Shown here: positions 5,777 through 13,081 of the stretch, piece after piece | How positions within the stretch are numbered: position 1 is the stretch's first letter | How the letters are laid out: each line of letters begins with the position of its first letter | Assembly: GCA_016875255.1 (NCBI GenBank) | Contig: VGRU01000087.1 | Coordinates: forward strand, 1-13,081 | Reading direction: 5' to 3' | From: Deltaproteobacteria bacterium | Lineage (GTDB): Bacteria; Desulfobacterota; BSN033; UBA1163 | DNA: 13,081 bases | Notes under the pieces: model-generated | Told to the model about the DNA's origin: nothing | The model's input: only the letters and a program-made list of their open reading frames with translations | Databases searched by the model: none | Made by a program: the position numbers and the translations under genes

Positions 5777-6487
5777 CTAAAACAGATATTTCTTGAACCA
5801 GTCTGCGGTCAGGTCGATGGCGCGCTTACGATGTTGGGGGTCGGTGAGGCGATGGTCCGCACCGCCAATCACATGGATTTCCTTTGGCAAGCTGAGGTGG
5901 CGAAAGATCCCATAGGCCTGTTCGATTGGCACGAGTTCGTCCTCCTCTCCGTGGATGACCAGGCAGTTCAAGACCCCTGGTAAAATGGGCAATAGCCGAT
6001 GTTTTGGGAGATCTTCGAAGAAGGCCTCCGGAGGCAACGGATAATCTTCCCCCTGCTCTTTTGAGCCGAGATCGTCGAGGTGAAGAGGGGTCGCCCACAC
6101 CACCACAGCGCCAATTCCTTTATCCTTCGAACCTTTGATTAAGGAGAGAAAGCCTCCGAGACTTGACCCTACTAACCCGATCTGCCTTCCCAGATCAGGA
6201 CGGGAACGCATAAAATCAAGGGCCGAACTCAGGTCTGTAAGCTTTTTACTAATTGTATTGTCCTCCTCCCCTCCCTCACTCTCTCCGATTCCCCTGAAAT
6301 CAAACCGAAGCATGGCCATTCCCTCTTCTGACATTCGATGCCCAAGGGCGATATACTTTTCGCTATCCTTACTGGACAGAAGACCATGAGAGGCAATCAC
6401 ACAAGGAGGGCGCTCCCTATCAGGAAGATGAAGCGCGCCTGCTATTTTATCACCTTCGCTCTGGAAAGAAATTTTTTCAACTTTCAT
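5777..6487 (-). CDS. Alpha/beta-hydrolase (serine hydrolase, YqiA/dienelactone-hydrolase-like)
   Basis: This cytoplasmic serine hydrolase of 236 residues has a complete catalytic set. The oxyanion-region SHG is at 33-35, FDFRGIGESEG at 62-72, the nucleophile elbow GSSLGG carries S109, the acid D183 lies in HGEEDELVP, and the base H212 in GGADHRL. The length and absence of a large cap suggest a small esterase or acyl-peptidase-like enzyme; the substrate is unknown. The start has a good AGAGGTG ribosome binding site four bases upstream on the minus strand. It lies 126 bases downstream of the radical-SAM gene, in the same orientation but separated by two hairpin repeats, so cotranscription is uncertain. 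A short copy of the DNA around its catalytic histidine recurs at 4921-4949. Confidence 0.88.
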   Translation of the reverse strand: MKVEKISFQSEGDKIAGALHLPDRERPPCVIASHGLLSSKDSEKYIALGHRMSEEGMAMLRFDFRGIGESEGGEEDNTISKKLTDLSSALDFMRSRPDLGRQIGLVGSSLGGFLSLIKGSKDKGIGAVVVWATPLHLDDLGSKEQGEDYPLPPEAFFEDLPKHRLLPILPGVLNCLVIHGEEDELVPIEQAYGIFRHLSLPKEIHVIGGADHRLTDPQHRKRAIDLTADWFKKYLF

Positions 6488-6504
6488 AACGCACCTCTTG
6501 AATC

Positions 6505-6538
6505 AAATCCCCCTTCATCCCCCTTTTCTAAAGGGGGA
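6505..6538. repeat. C-rich hairpin dispersed repeat (copy 1)
   Basis: The sequence AAATCCCCC, a short spacer, then CCCCCTTT paired with AAAGGGGG forms a hairpin. It matches the motif found twice at 12999-13081, which marks it as a dispersed family. It lies just upstream of the hydrolase ribosome binding site. Confidence 0.6.
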
Positions 6539-6574
6539 AAAACAAGGAGTAACTTTCCTTTTTTTCCCGAACTC

Positions 6575-6593
6575 CCTGCCTGCGGCAGGCAGG
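6575..6593. repeat. Perfect 8-bp hairpin CCTGCCTG/CAGGCAGG
   Basis: CCTGCCTG and CAGGCAGG flank a three-base CGG loop, 20 bases past the radical-SAM stop. It could slow or protect the 3' end of that transcript. In the minus direction it is followed by an A-run, not a T-run, so it is not a canonical terminator. Confidence 0.55.
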
Positions 6594-6613
6594 CGACCTC
6601 CCAACTCCGAACT

Positions 6614-8308
6614 TTATATCTTCACTCCTGCTTCTTTCATCGCCGCCACATACTCCTTCTTTAACTTCTCTTTCGGGATGCCGTGGTCGATGAAGTCCCA
6701 GGGAAAGATTTCATCCAAATCCCTTCTCCGATAGACAAAAAAGTCAGGGTTGAGGCTTGTCTCACGGAGGGCCTGTTCCCAGTTCCCCTGATGGCGATGA
6801 GTGGCCATCACTACCTTGCCCACTCTCCGGTCTCCCCTCGAAAGCAGGGCCTGGATATAAGCCCACTTGGGGAGGTCATGGATCATCTCGATGTTCTTTT
6901 CTCCCCTGACCCCACTGCGGAGGATCTTCAGCTTCCTCTTCAATGCACTCACGTCCTCGAAAGGAACCCATTGAAAGGGAGTGGCAGGTTTGGGCACAAA
7001 TGGATTGACGCTCAGAACCAGCTTCCACCTTCTCTTGCTGTCCAAACGGCAGGAGACGATCTGATGCTCAATCTTTTTCGAAAGGGAGAGGATCGCCCTC
7101 ACCTCTTCATCGGTTTCGGAAGGAAGTCCGATAAGAAAATAGCTCTTCATCTGTGAAAGACCGCCCTCAACCAGCGTCCGGACGGCTTTTAAAATCTCAT
7201 CATCTCCATAACCTTTCTTTATAACCTTCCGGAGCCTCTCTGATCCCGCTTCTGGAGCAATGGCCGCCGCCCGAACCCCGCCTCGTTTCAAGCAATCGGC
7301 GAGGGATGGCGTGATCGCATCGACCCTTAGCGAGGCAATCGAGACTCCTCCTCCATGGGAGAGGATATCCTTGCATAGTGGAAGCAGAGAGGGATAGTCG
7401 GAGATGGCTGTTCCGGCAAGACCAATCCGTTTTTCTTTTAAAAGGGCCTCCCTGGAGAGCGATTCAAGCAGAGAGAGGCTTCGATTTCGAAAAGGATGAT
7501 AGACAAAACAGGCCGCACAGAACCTACACCCCCTCGGGCACCCCCTGTTCACTTCCACCACGGCCATCTCCCTGAACTCCGTATCCGGAGTAAAGAGACT
7601 CGATTGGGTCGGAAATCGATCGATCTTGGAAATCCATCTCCGCTTAACTTTTCCGGGCAGTCCTGCTTCAGGCTCTACCGTCCCGATCCTTCCGTCTTCA
7701 GCATAAGTGACATGATAAAATTCCGGGACATAGATCCCCTCCACTCCTGCCAGCTTCCTCAAGAGATCTTTCCTTCCCCTTCCTGAATGACGGTAGACCT
7801 CCAGAAATTCTCCGATGACCTCTTCTGCTTCTCCGAGGACAAAGAGATCGAAGAACTCGCTCAGGGGCTCCGGATTGAGAAAGACGGCCACGCCCCCTGC
7901 CATGATTAACGGATCTTTCTCTCCGCGAAGGTGACGCTCCAGCGGGATGCGGGCTAAATCAAGAAGGGTGAGGATGTTGAGGAAGTCGTTTTCAAAGGAG
8001 ATGGAGAAGGCTAATAGGTCGAAGCCTGAAAGGGGTTTCTGGGATTCGAGTGAAAGAAGCGGTGTCTGCGTCCTCCGGTGCTCCCCGAGGTCTTCCGGAT
8101 CGGGAAGGAAAGCCCTCTCGCATACGATGTCGTCCTCTGAGTTGAGCCTCTGATAGACAGCCTGAAACCCGAGATTGGACATCCCCACATGGTAGGAGTT
8201 CGGATAGAGGAGACATATCGAAATTCTTCCTCCCCAGGGTTTTCGGACAGCCCCCTTTTCTTTTTCGAGAAGGGTCTTCGCCTTCTGAATGAGTTTCCGA
8301 GAAATCAT
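6614..8308 (-). CDS. Radical-SAM protein with N-terminal B12-binding-like domain
   Basis: This radical-SAM enzyme of 564 residues is of uncharacterised function. The N-terminal part (about 25-235) resembles a cobalamin-binding-type Rossmann domain, with ISICLLYPNSYHVGMSNLG and a later FDLFVLGEAEEVIGEFL. The core begins at RGCPRGCRFC, where C257, C261 and C264 form the CxxxCxxC cluster motif for the SAM-bound 4Fe-4S centre; an extra Cys follows at 267. Then come RVDAITPSL, the APEAGSERL segment and the SYFLIGLPSETDEEV barrel strand. It is similar to the group in which such proteins are fused to DUF2344, but I see no DUF2344 domain here. The ATG at 8308 has little ribosome binding site, yet an in-frame TGA nine bases upstream rules out an earlier start. 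It follows ftsZ by 117 bases on the same strand. A role linked to division is not implied. Confidence 0.88.
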   Translation of the reverse strand: MISRKLIQKAKTLLEKEKGAVRKPWGGRISICLLYPNSYHVGMSNLGFQAVYQRLNSEDDIVCERAFLPDPEDLGEHRRTQTPLLSLESQKPLSGFDLLAFSISFENDFLNILTLLDLARIPLERHLRGEKDPLIMAGGVAVFLNPEPLSEFFDLFVLGEAEEVIGEFLEVYRHSGRGRKDLLRKLAGVEGIYVPEFYHVTYAEDGRIGTVEPEAGLPGKVKRRWISKIDRFPTQSSLFTPDTEFREMAVVEVNRGCPRGCRFCAACFVYHPFRNRSLSLLESLSREALLKEKRIGLAGTAISDYPSLLPLCKDILSHGGGVSIASLRVDAITPSLADCLKRGGVRAAAIAPEAGSERLRKVIKKGYGDDEILKAVRTLVEGGLSQMKSYFLIGLPSETDEEVRAILSLSKKIEHQIVSCRLDSKRRWKLVLSVNPFVPKPATPFQWVPFEDVSALKRKLKILRSGVRGEKNIEMIHDLPKWAYIQALLSRGDRRVGKVVMATHRHQGNWEQALRETSLNPDFFVYRRRDLDEIFPWDFIDHGIPKEKLKKEYVAAMKEAGVKI

Positions 8309-8391
8309 CTTTGGTCAGTGGATAGTGGAATGTGGATAGTCGCAACTACACTATAACAAATTTCCATACATTCATGGAATATTTCTTTTAA

Positions 8392-8419
8392 CCACCTGCC
8401 ACTTTCCACCTGCCACGTT
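8392..8419. repeat. 14-bp tandem duplication
   Basis: CCACCTGCCACTTT at 8392-8405 is immediately repeated as CCACCTGCCACGTT at 8406-8419, one mismatch apart. It lies in the 117-base gap between ftsZ and the radical-SAM gene. Similar TTCCAC words appear near 11943 after ddl. No function is evident. Confidence 0.6.
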
Positions 8420-8425
8420 CCAGGA

Positions 8426-9643
8426 TCAGTCCGCCTGTTTTCTTAAAAAAGTGGGGATGTCAAAACGGTCCTCATCCTCAATGGCAAAATCGGACGGAGA
8501 ATCCAATTTCAACTCATCGAATCGTTCGTTGGCTTTTACCCTTCTCATAAAAGCAGGGGTTTCCCGGTTTCCCTCCTTGACGCTGATGGAGAAGGGAGGG
8601 ATCTCTTTGCTGCGGTCCTTGAAACCGGGAATATGAGAAAATCGTTTTACCCCGGAGGGAACCGGTTTATCCACCCTTTTCTCTATGGCCTTGCCGAAGC
8701 CGGTGGCAATCACGGTGATCCGGATATCCTCTTTCATGGACGGATCGATGACCATCCCCCAGATGACATTTGCATCTTCATGGGCCTCTTTCTGGATGAG
8801 GCTGGTCGCTTCATTGATCTCGCTGAGGGTCATATTCTCTCCGCCGGTGACATTGATGAGCAGTCCCCTGGCTCCCTCGATCGAGATTTCCTCCAGGAGC
8901 GGACTGGAGATCGCCTTCTGGGCGGCTTCCAATGACCGATTCTCTCCGGAAGCAATTCCCGTTCCCATCATTGCCATTCCGGTTTCAGACATAACGGCCC
9001 GCACATCGGCAAAATCGAGATTGATGATTCCATGCCCGACAATGATATCCGAAATCCCTTTGGCCGCATGGTAGAGAATCTCATCCGCCTTTTTAAAGGT
9101 CTCCAGCAAGGTCATATTCTTGCCGCTGATGCTCAGGAGCCGTTGATTCGGAATGGTGATCAGGGCATCCGCTGTCATCTTCAGATTGGCCAGGCCTTCT
9201 TCCGCCTGTTTCATCCTCTTCTTTCCCTCAAAGTGAAAGGGTTTGGTGACGATGGCGACGGTAAGCGCGCCCATCTCACGGGCCACCTCTGCGATCACCG
9301 GAGCCCCGCCTGTGCCGGTTCCTCCGCCCAGGCCGGCGGTGATGAAGACCATGTCCGCTCCTTTCAGGATCTCGCGGATCATCTCCACGTCCTCCAGAGC
9401 CGCCTTTCTCCCGACTTCCGGATTAGCGCCGGCTCCCAGGCCTTTGGTCAAACTGGCCCCCAACTGAAACTTCATCGGAGACAGGTTTGCCGTCAATGCC
9501 TGCGCATCCGTATTGGCTGCGATAAATTCAACACCGGTGAGTTGACTCGAAATCATGGTGTTCAGAGCATTGTTCCCTCCTCCACCGACCCCGATGATCT
9601 TGACCCTGGCGGCCATGTTTCTGTTCTCGTCAAATTCGATCAT
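8426..9643 (-). CDS. ftsZ: Cell division protein FtsZ
   Basis: FtsZ is the tubulin-like GTPase that forms the cytoplasmic Z-ring at midcell and recruits the divisome. The 405-residue product has the full set of landmarks: IIGVGGGGNNALN near residues 16-28, the tubulin signature GGGTGTG at 106-112, and the T7 synergy loop NLDFAD with N208, D210 and D213 for GTP hydrolysis across the subunit interface. A C-terminal variable linker (about 320-390) ends in FDIPTFLRKQ, the conserved peptide that binds FtsA and other partners. The ATG at 9643 is fixed by AAGGAGGGAGAT (complement of 9644-9655), with GGAGG five bases away. It is the last cell-division gene of the cluster. It is separated from ftsA by 174 bases that include a 77-bp hairpin repeat. 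Confidence 0.98.
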   Translation of the reverse strand: MIEFDENRNMAARVKIIGVGGGGNNALNTMISSQLTGVEFIAANTDAQALTANLSPMKFQLGASLTKGLGAGANPEVGRKAALEDVEMIREILKGADMVFITAGLGGGTGTGGAPVIAEVAREMGALTVAIVTKPFHFEGKKRMKQAEEGLANLKMTADALITIPNQRLLSISGKNMTLLETFKKADEILYHAAKGISDIIVGHGIINLDFADVRAVMSETGMAMMGTGIASGENRSLEAAQKAISSPLLEEISIEGARGLLINVTGGENMTLSEINEATSLIQKEAHEDANVIWGMVIDPSMKEDIRITVIATGFGKAIEKRVDKPVPSGVKRFSHIPGFKDRSKEIPPFSISVKEGNRETPAFMRRVKANERFDELKLDSPSDFAIEDEDRFDIPTFLRKQAD

Positions 9644-9696
9644 ATCTCCCTCCTTTTTAATAGATTAAAAGATTAAAGATGGAATCGTAAAAGGTC

Positions 9697-9773
9697 GTCA
9701 TTCCCGTGAAAACGGGAATCCAGGGAATTCTAACTATATGAAAATACTGGATTCCTGCTTGCGCAGGAATGAC
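9697..9773. repeat. 77-bp inverted-repeat element (GTCATTCC family)
   Basis: The element starts GTCATTCC and ends GGAATGAC. The left half folds as ATTCCCGT-GAAA-ACGGGAAT and the right half as ATTCCTGC-TTGC-GCAGGAAT, both perfect 8-bp stems with four-base loops. The two halves are also inverted copies of each other (GGAATCCAG against CTGGATTCC). This is the familiar architecture of small dispersed MITE/REP-like elements. It sits between ftsA and ftsZ and would be transcribed as two hairpins in their common message. Confidence 0.8.
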
Positions 9774-9817
9774 AAAAATCTTCTTTTCAGATTTTCTATG
9801 AGATCATCATTATTCCA

Positions 9818-11044
9818 TTAAAAAAATTCTCTTATCCATTCTTTCATTCGCCGGGTGACTTTGCTGAAGATATTCCCCTCGCCCACTTTAAACCGGCTCT
9901 GGGCCTTATTTCGGCTTCCATAAAGGACGAGGCCCACTCCGGTGGCATAGATCGGGCTGTTGACCAGGTCGACCAGGCCTCCGATCCCAATAGGCGTTCC
10001 TCTCCGGACAGGCAGGTTAAAGATCTGTTCGGCTAATTCGGGAATTCCCTCGAGGATAGCGCTCCCCCCTGTGAGAATCACTCCAGAGGCAAGAAGATTC
10101 TCATAACCCTTCTTCACCCATTCATCTCGAACCAGAGTGAGGATCTCGTCCACTCTGGGTTCAATGATCTCCGCAAGGTTCTGTCTCGAAAGGACACGGG
10201 GCTCCCTTCCCCCTACGCTGGGAACTTTGATCGTCTCATCCTTCCGAACCAGAGAGGTAAGCGCGCAACCATAACGAATCTTAATCTTCTCGGCCTCGTC
10301 CACAGGCGTGCGAAGCCCTACGGAGATATCGTTGGTAATATGGTTTCCAGCCAGAGCAAAGACAGCCGTATATTTGATCGCTCCGTTCGAAAAGATGACC
10401 AGGTCCGTTGTCCCGCCGCCAATATCGATAATGGCCGCTCCCAGTTCTTTCTCCTCCGGGGTCAGCACCGCTTCGCTCGAGCCCAACTGTTCAAGGACGA
10501 TATCATCCACATCGAGTCCGGCGCGGTTGGCGCATTTGATGATGTTCTGGGCAGAGGTAATGGCTCCGGTGACGATATGAACCCTTCCCTCCAATCTCAC
10601 CCCTGACATCCCGACCGGATCCTTGATACCGTCCTGATCATCCACGATGAACTCCTGTGGGATGATGTGGATGACTTCCCGATCCATTGGGATGGCCACC
10701 GCACTGGCTGCATCGATGACCCGCTTCACATCATTGGGTGCGATCTCCTTGTTCTTAACAGCGATCACCCCATGGCTGTTGATCCCTTTAATATGTCCTC
10801 CTGCAATGCCGGCATAGACAGAAGTGATATGGCAATCGGCCATCAGTTCAGCTTCTTCAACCGCTTTTTTTATCGACTGGACCGTGCTTTCAATATTGAT
10901 GACCACACCCTTTCGCAACCCTTTCGATGGAAAGGTGCCAAGGCCAATGATATTGACCTGGCCATCTTCCACCTCTCCCACTACCGTGCAGATTTTTGTT
11001 GTCCCGATATCCAATCCGACGACCAGCGAATCCCTCTTGCCCAT
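9818..11044 (-). CDS. ftsA: Cell division protein FtsA
   Basis: FtsA is the actin-like ATPase that tethers FtsZ to the inner membrane and signals divisome activation. The 408-residue sequence shows the actin-fold motifs: phosphate-1 GLDIGTTK at 10-17, a 1C/SHS2 domain at about 86-165, phosphate-2 DIGGGTTD in the middle, and the adenosine motif TGGSAILEG near the C-terminal third. The end, IFSKVTRRMKEWIREFF, is the expected amphipathic membrane-targeting helix. Its ribosome binding site is exceptional: 13 bases (complement of 11049-11061) fully complementary to the usual 16S rRNA 3' tail. The site overlaps the ftsQ stop, which lies only seven bases upstream of the ATG, so translation is probably coupled. 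Assignment is certain. Confidence 0.98.
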   Translation of the reverse strand: MGKRDSLVVGLDIGTTKICTVVGEVEDGQVNIIGLGTFPSKGLRKGVVINIESTVQSIKKAVEEAELMADCHITSVYAGIAGGHIKGINSHGVIAVKNKEIAPNDVKRVIDAASAVAIPMDREVIHIIPQEFIVDDQDGIKDPVGMSGVRLEGRVHIVTGAITSAQNIIKCANRAGLDVDDIVLEQLGSSEAVLTPEEKELGAAIIDIGGGTTDLVIFSNGAIKYTAVFALAGNHITNDISVGLRTPVDEAEKIKIRYGCALTSLVRKDETIKVPSVGGREPRVLSRQNLAEIIEPRVDEILTLVRDEWVKKGYENLLASGVILTGGSAILEGIPELAEQIFNLPVRRGTPIGIGGLVDLVNSPIYATGVGLVLYGSRNKAQSRFKVGEGNIFSKVTRRMKEWIREFF

Positions 11045-11048
11045 CTTC

Positions 11049-11061
11049 GGATCACCTCCTT
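11049..11061 (-). promoter_or_regulatory. Extended Shine-Dalgarno of ftsA
   Basis: The plus-strand bases GGATCACCTCCTT equal the common 3' end of bacterial 16S rRNA, so the message carries a 13-base perfect anti-SD match. The GGAGG core lies 10 bases before the ftsA ATG and the site overlaps the ftsQ stop codon. This fixes the ftsA start and predicts very efficient initiation or reinitiation. Confidence 0.8.
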
Positions 11062-11882
11062 TCTAATTTGACCTGCGGGGAATTTTTTTTGACCACCATT
11101 CTTTTCAGATCACTGCAGTCGATCGACCCTGCCGAGACGCCCCTCTTCTGAAGGTCCGACCAGATGAGAGACAATCTCCTCAATTTTTCTCCAAAGTGAT
11201 CCCACCCCATTTTCACCTCCACCCCCTCGGCCTGTGTGAAACAATGAATTCCGAAAGCCTTCTCCATCCGGATCTCCGAAACTCCATCCAGGGGACGAGC
11301 CTTTTCCTGATCCACGATCCTTAAAAATTCGAGCGCTCTTGCGATGAGATGTTTTGCCGCGGCCGGATCTTTGTCAAACATCTGGCGCGTCAAACCGGTA
11401 AGAAAGGGAAAATCATATTCATCCCGATCTCCCACCCTCGAAAAGATCACTCCCTTCGAATCGATATAAAAAGGCTCCTCTAATTGAAGGATGGCCATCG
11501 GCTTTCTCTCCTCAATATGAATCAACACTCTGTCCGGAAAAATTTTTCTCACCCTCACATGCTCAACCCAGGGATGAGCCTCCACACGGACGGAGATCTC
11601 CTTCAGCGGAAGGGTGAAGAGATTGGGCTTTCCTTCGATCTTTGCAAGCGAGAGAATGGTCTTCTCCGGGATTTTCTTGCAGCCTTTGATCTCTACCTCC
11701 TTCACCTGGAAAAACGAGTCCTCCAGAAGGTGGACATACAATTGATGGCCCGCGAAGAAAAGCAATATGAGAAAAAGGATATGAAAAGCCACCCGAACGG
11801 CTCCTTTGAGGATTTCCTGAAATCTCTCTCCTATCCTTTCGTCCCCTTTCTTCTCCGGTCTGAAAAATTTTCCCTCACTCAT
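11052..11882 (-). CDS. ftsQ: Cell division protein FtsQ
   Basis: FtsQ is a bitopic inner-membrane divisome protein that, with FtsL and FtsB, links the cytoplasmic ring to septal peptidoglycan synthesis. The 276 residues divide into a short basic cytoplasmic tail (1-30), one membrane helix (about 31-52, rich in Leu/Phe) and a periplasmic POTRA domain (about 57-127). The POTRA domain contains FQVKEVEIKGCKKIPEKTI, HPWVEHVRVRKIFPDRVLIHIEERKP and the following Ala. The beta domain then includes YIDSKGVIFSRV and a conserved FPFLTG. It is somewhat divergent in the C-terminal part, as is normal. The start ATG has only a weak AGGCG site. It lies 71 bases after ddl and just before ftsA. Confidence 0.95.
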   Translation of the reverse strand: MSEGKFFRPEKKGDERIGERFQEILKGAVRVAFHILFLILLFFAGHQLYVHLLEDSFFQVKEVEIKGCKKIPEKTILSLAKIEGKPNLFTLPLKEISVRVEAHPWVEHVRVRKIFPDRVLIHIEERKPMAILQLEEPFYIDSKGVIFSRVGDRDEYDFPFLTGLTRQMFDKDPAAAKHLIARALEFLRIVDQEKARPLDGVSEIRMEKAFGIHCFTQAEGVEVKMGWDHFGEKLRRLSLIWSDLQKRGVSAGSIDCSDLKRMVVKKNSPQVKLERR

Positions 11883-11953
11883 ATTCGCCTGTCGAACGGG
11901 GAAGATGGCATGTGGTGTTTAATAAATTTTTTCAAATAACTACTTTCCACGTT

Positions 11954-12898
11954 CTACCCTCCACTCTCCGTCTTTAACGCCGCCCCCAACAGGATCCGCT
12001 CCGCCAGCTCTCCGAAAGAGATGCCTACAAACTCCGCGGCTTTGGGCAGGAGGCTCGTCTCCGTCATCCCTGGCATCGTATTCACATCGATGACAAAAGG
12101 ATTTCCTTCCTCATCCGTCATCAGATCGACCCTGGCGCAACCCGAGCAACCAAGCGCCTGAAAAGCCCGAAGGCTGATCTCCTGGGCATGAAGATACTTT
12201 TCTCTAAGAATCCGGGCCGGGATGATATACTCGGTCTCCCCTTTCGTATATTTCGAATGGTAATCATAGAACCCGCTCCTTGGAGCGATCTCGATGATGG
12301 GAAGGGGAATGTCATTGAGAATGCCCACGGTGATCTCCTTCCCCTTCATAAAGGCTTCGATGAGGATTTCTTCATCGTATTTTCCTGCCTCCTTCAACGC
12401 CCGCGGAAGTTCTTCCTCCCTTCTGACAATGGAGATTCCGATTGTGGATCCTTCCCGGGCGGGCTTAACCACCAGCGGAAGAGGAAGGGAAATTTTCCCC
12501 AGCGCCCCTTTCTCAACCTCCTCCCGTTTGAGGAATTCGAAGGGGGGGGTTGGGATATTCTCATGGAGCAAGATCTTTTTGGCCATGATCTTGTGGAGGC
12601 AGAGCGCGCTCGCCAGAACACCTGATCCGGTGTAAGGAATTCCCATCAACTCCAGCATTCCTTGAATCGTCCCATCCTCTCCATACCTTCCGTGGAGAGC
12701 GATAAAGGCTATTTCAATCTTTTCTTTCATCAACTTTTCCGCAATGTCCCGGCCCACATCGATGCAACAGGCCGTATATCCTTTTTCAACAAGAGCCTTC
12801 CGTATCGCCTTTCCTGTCCGGAGCGAAATCTCCCTCTCCCGGGAGAGGCCTCCCAGCAGAACGCCGATCTTCTTTTTCTTAAGGGGTTGATCCTTCAT
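11954..12898 (-). CDS. ddl: D-alanine--D-alanine ligase
   Basis: Ddl joins two D-alanines with ATP in the cytoplasm, giving the dipeptide that MurF adds to the peptidoglycan stem. The 314-residue protein has an ATP-grasp layout. The N-terminal GGLSREREIS (about 16-25, catalytic Glu21) is followed by HGRYGEDGTIQG, VVKPAREGSTIGIS in the ATP-binding domain, then FYDYHSKYTKGETEYIIPA and the Mg-binding DVNTMPGMTETSLLP. The Tyr in the SKYT loop fits a normal D-Ala-D-Ala enzyme; D-lactate ligases have Phe there. A TAG codon immediately precedes the ATG in frame, fixing the start, though no strong ribosome binding site is seen. The gap of at least 183 bases upstream is filled by repeats, so ddl may have its own promoter or follow murB/murC beyond the edge. 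Confidence 0.97.
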   Translation of the reverse strand: MKDQPLKKKKIGVLLGGLSREREISLRTGKAIRKALVEKGYTACCIDVGRDIAEKLMKEKIEIAFIALHGRYGEDGTIQGMLELMGIPYTGSGVLASALCLHKIMAKKILLHENIPTPPFEFLKREEVEKGALGKISLPLPLVVKPAREGSTIGISIVRREEELPRALKEAGKYDEEILIEAFMKGKEITVGILNDIPLPIIEIAPRSGFYDYHSKYTKGETEYIIPARILREKYLHAQEISLRAFQALGCSGCARVDLMTDEEGNPFVIDVNTMPGMTETSLLPKAAEFVGISFGELAERILLGAALKTESGG

Positions 12899-12963
12899 CT
12901 ATCTACCGCCAAAACTCCGCCGTCTTTATTCCGCAATCCGCATTAGGCCCTTAGCGCATCAAC

Positions 12964-12983
12964 ATCGACAAAAGATTGTCGAT
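12964..12983. repeat. Perfect 8-bp hairpin ATCGACAA/TTGTCGAT
   Basis: An exact inverted repeat with a four-base AAGA loop lies in the leader region upstream of ddl. It is not followed by a T-run in either direction, so it is not a standard terminator. It could be an operator or a leader hairpin. Confidence 0.5.
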
Positions 12984-12998
12984 ATCTTCCCAACAGAA

Positions 12999-13081
12999 TT
13001 ACCCCCCTTTGGCAAAGGGGGGGCGAGGGGGGATTTGAGACTTGTTAAAATCCCCCTCAATCCCCCTTTTACAAAGGGGGA
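12999..13081. repeat. Pair of inverted C-rich hairpin repeats (copies 2 and 3)
   Basis: The first unit is a hairpin, CCCCCCTTT-GGC-AAAGGGGGG (13002-13022), followed by GGGGGGATTTGAG. The second is the same motif in the opposite direction: AAAATCCCCCTCAA then TCCCCCTTT-TAC-AAAGGGGGA (13061-13081), cut off by the window edge. Together they form a head-to-head pair. They belong to the same family as the copy at 6505-6538. The pair lies upstream of ddl, and no gene is visible in 12899-13081. Confidence 0.65.

Noticed and set aside
6575..6593. Intrinsic terminator for the radical-SAM gene
   Set aside because: The hairpin is perfect, but in the transcribed direction it is followed by purines and an A-run, not by U residues.
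6683..7156. 157-codon open frame on the plus strand
   Set aside because: It is antisense to the radical-SAM gene; the predicted protein has no recognisable pattern, while the minus-strand protein is clear.
9032..9676. 214-codon open frame on the plus strand
   Set aside because: It lies antisense to ftsZ and its regulatory region, has no ribosome binding site or family features, and is explained by ftsZ codon use.

Overview
The window reads as an ordinary chromosomal stretch of a Gram-negative-type bacterium. A deltaproteobacterial, Desulfobacterota or Nitrospirota-like lineage is my best guess. The reasons are the gene order ddl-ftsQ-ftsA-ftsZ, strong GGAGG-type ribosome binding sites, lipoprotein and periplasmic-domain architectures, and small hairpin-type dispersed repeats of the kind common in those genomes. 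This placement is inference; no rRNA or other phylogenetic marker was compared.

Left part (1-3746). A sirtuin (Sir2/CobB-like NAD-dependent deacylase) enters from the left edge on the plus strand. After an AT-rich gap come two closely spaced plus-strand genes. The first encodes a proline-rich lipoprotein with a C-terminal bacterial SH3 domain. The second encodes a membrane protein with three N-terminal zinc ribbons, one membrane span and a C-terminal NTF2-like domain. A minus-strand DUF457/YdjM-type membrane protein converges on this pair, with the ends overlapping by 6 bp. A perfect 16-bp hairpin (3705-3746) terminates the next minus-strand gene.

Middle accessory part (about 3783-5776), AT-rich in places. 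A small uncharacterised minus-strand gene has a perfect consensus sigma70 promoter. Divergent from it is a BrnT/BrnA (DUF497/CopG) toxin-antitoxin operon with its own TTGACA promoter and an overlapping palindrome. Between the two promoters lies a 12-bp tandem repeat. Beyond the operon are a small exported minus-strand protein of unknown function, a short out-of-frame relic of an alpha/beta-hydrolase C-terminus, and a 522-bp gene-free spacer. The spacer is packed with hairpins, some resembling the right end or omega-RNA region of an IS200/IS605-type element.

Right part (5777-13081), all minus strand and probably transcribed right to left: ddl, ftsQ, ftsA, ftsZ, a radical-SAM protein and an alpha/beta-hydrolase. 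This is the distal end of a division and cell-wall (dcw) cluster. Ddl makes the D-Ala-D-Ala dipeptide for peptidoglycan; FtsQ belongs to the division-site FtsQLB complex; FtsA anchors FtsZ polymers to the membrane. A 77-bp two-hairpin repeat sits between ftsA and ftsZ, and C-rich hairpin repeats lie before the hydrolase gene and upstream of ddl.

I found no tRNA, rRNA, CRISPR array or intact transposase. The most unusual material is in the accessory middle section and in the zinc-ribbon/NTF2-like gene.
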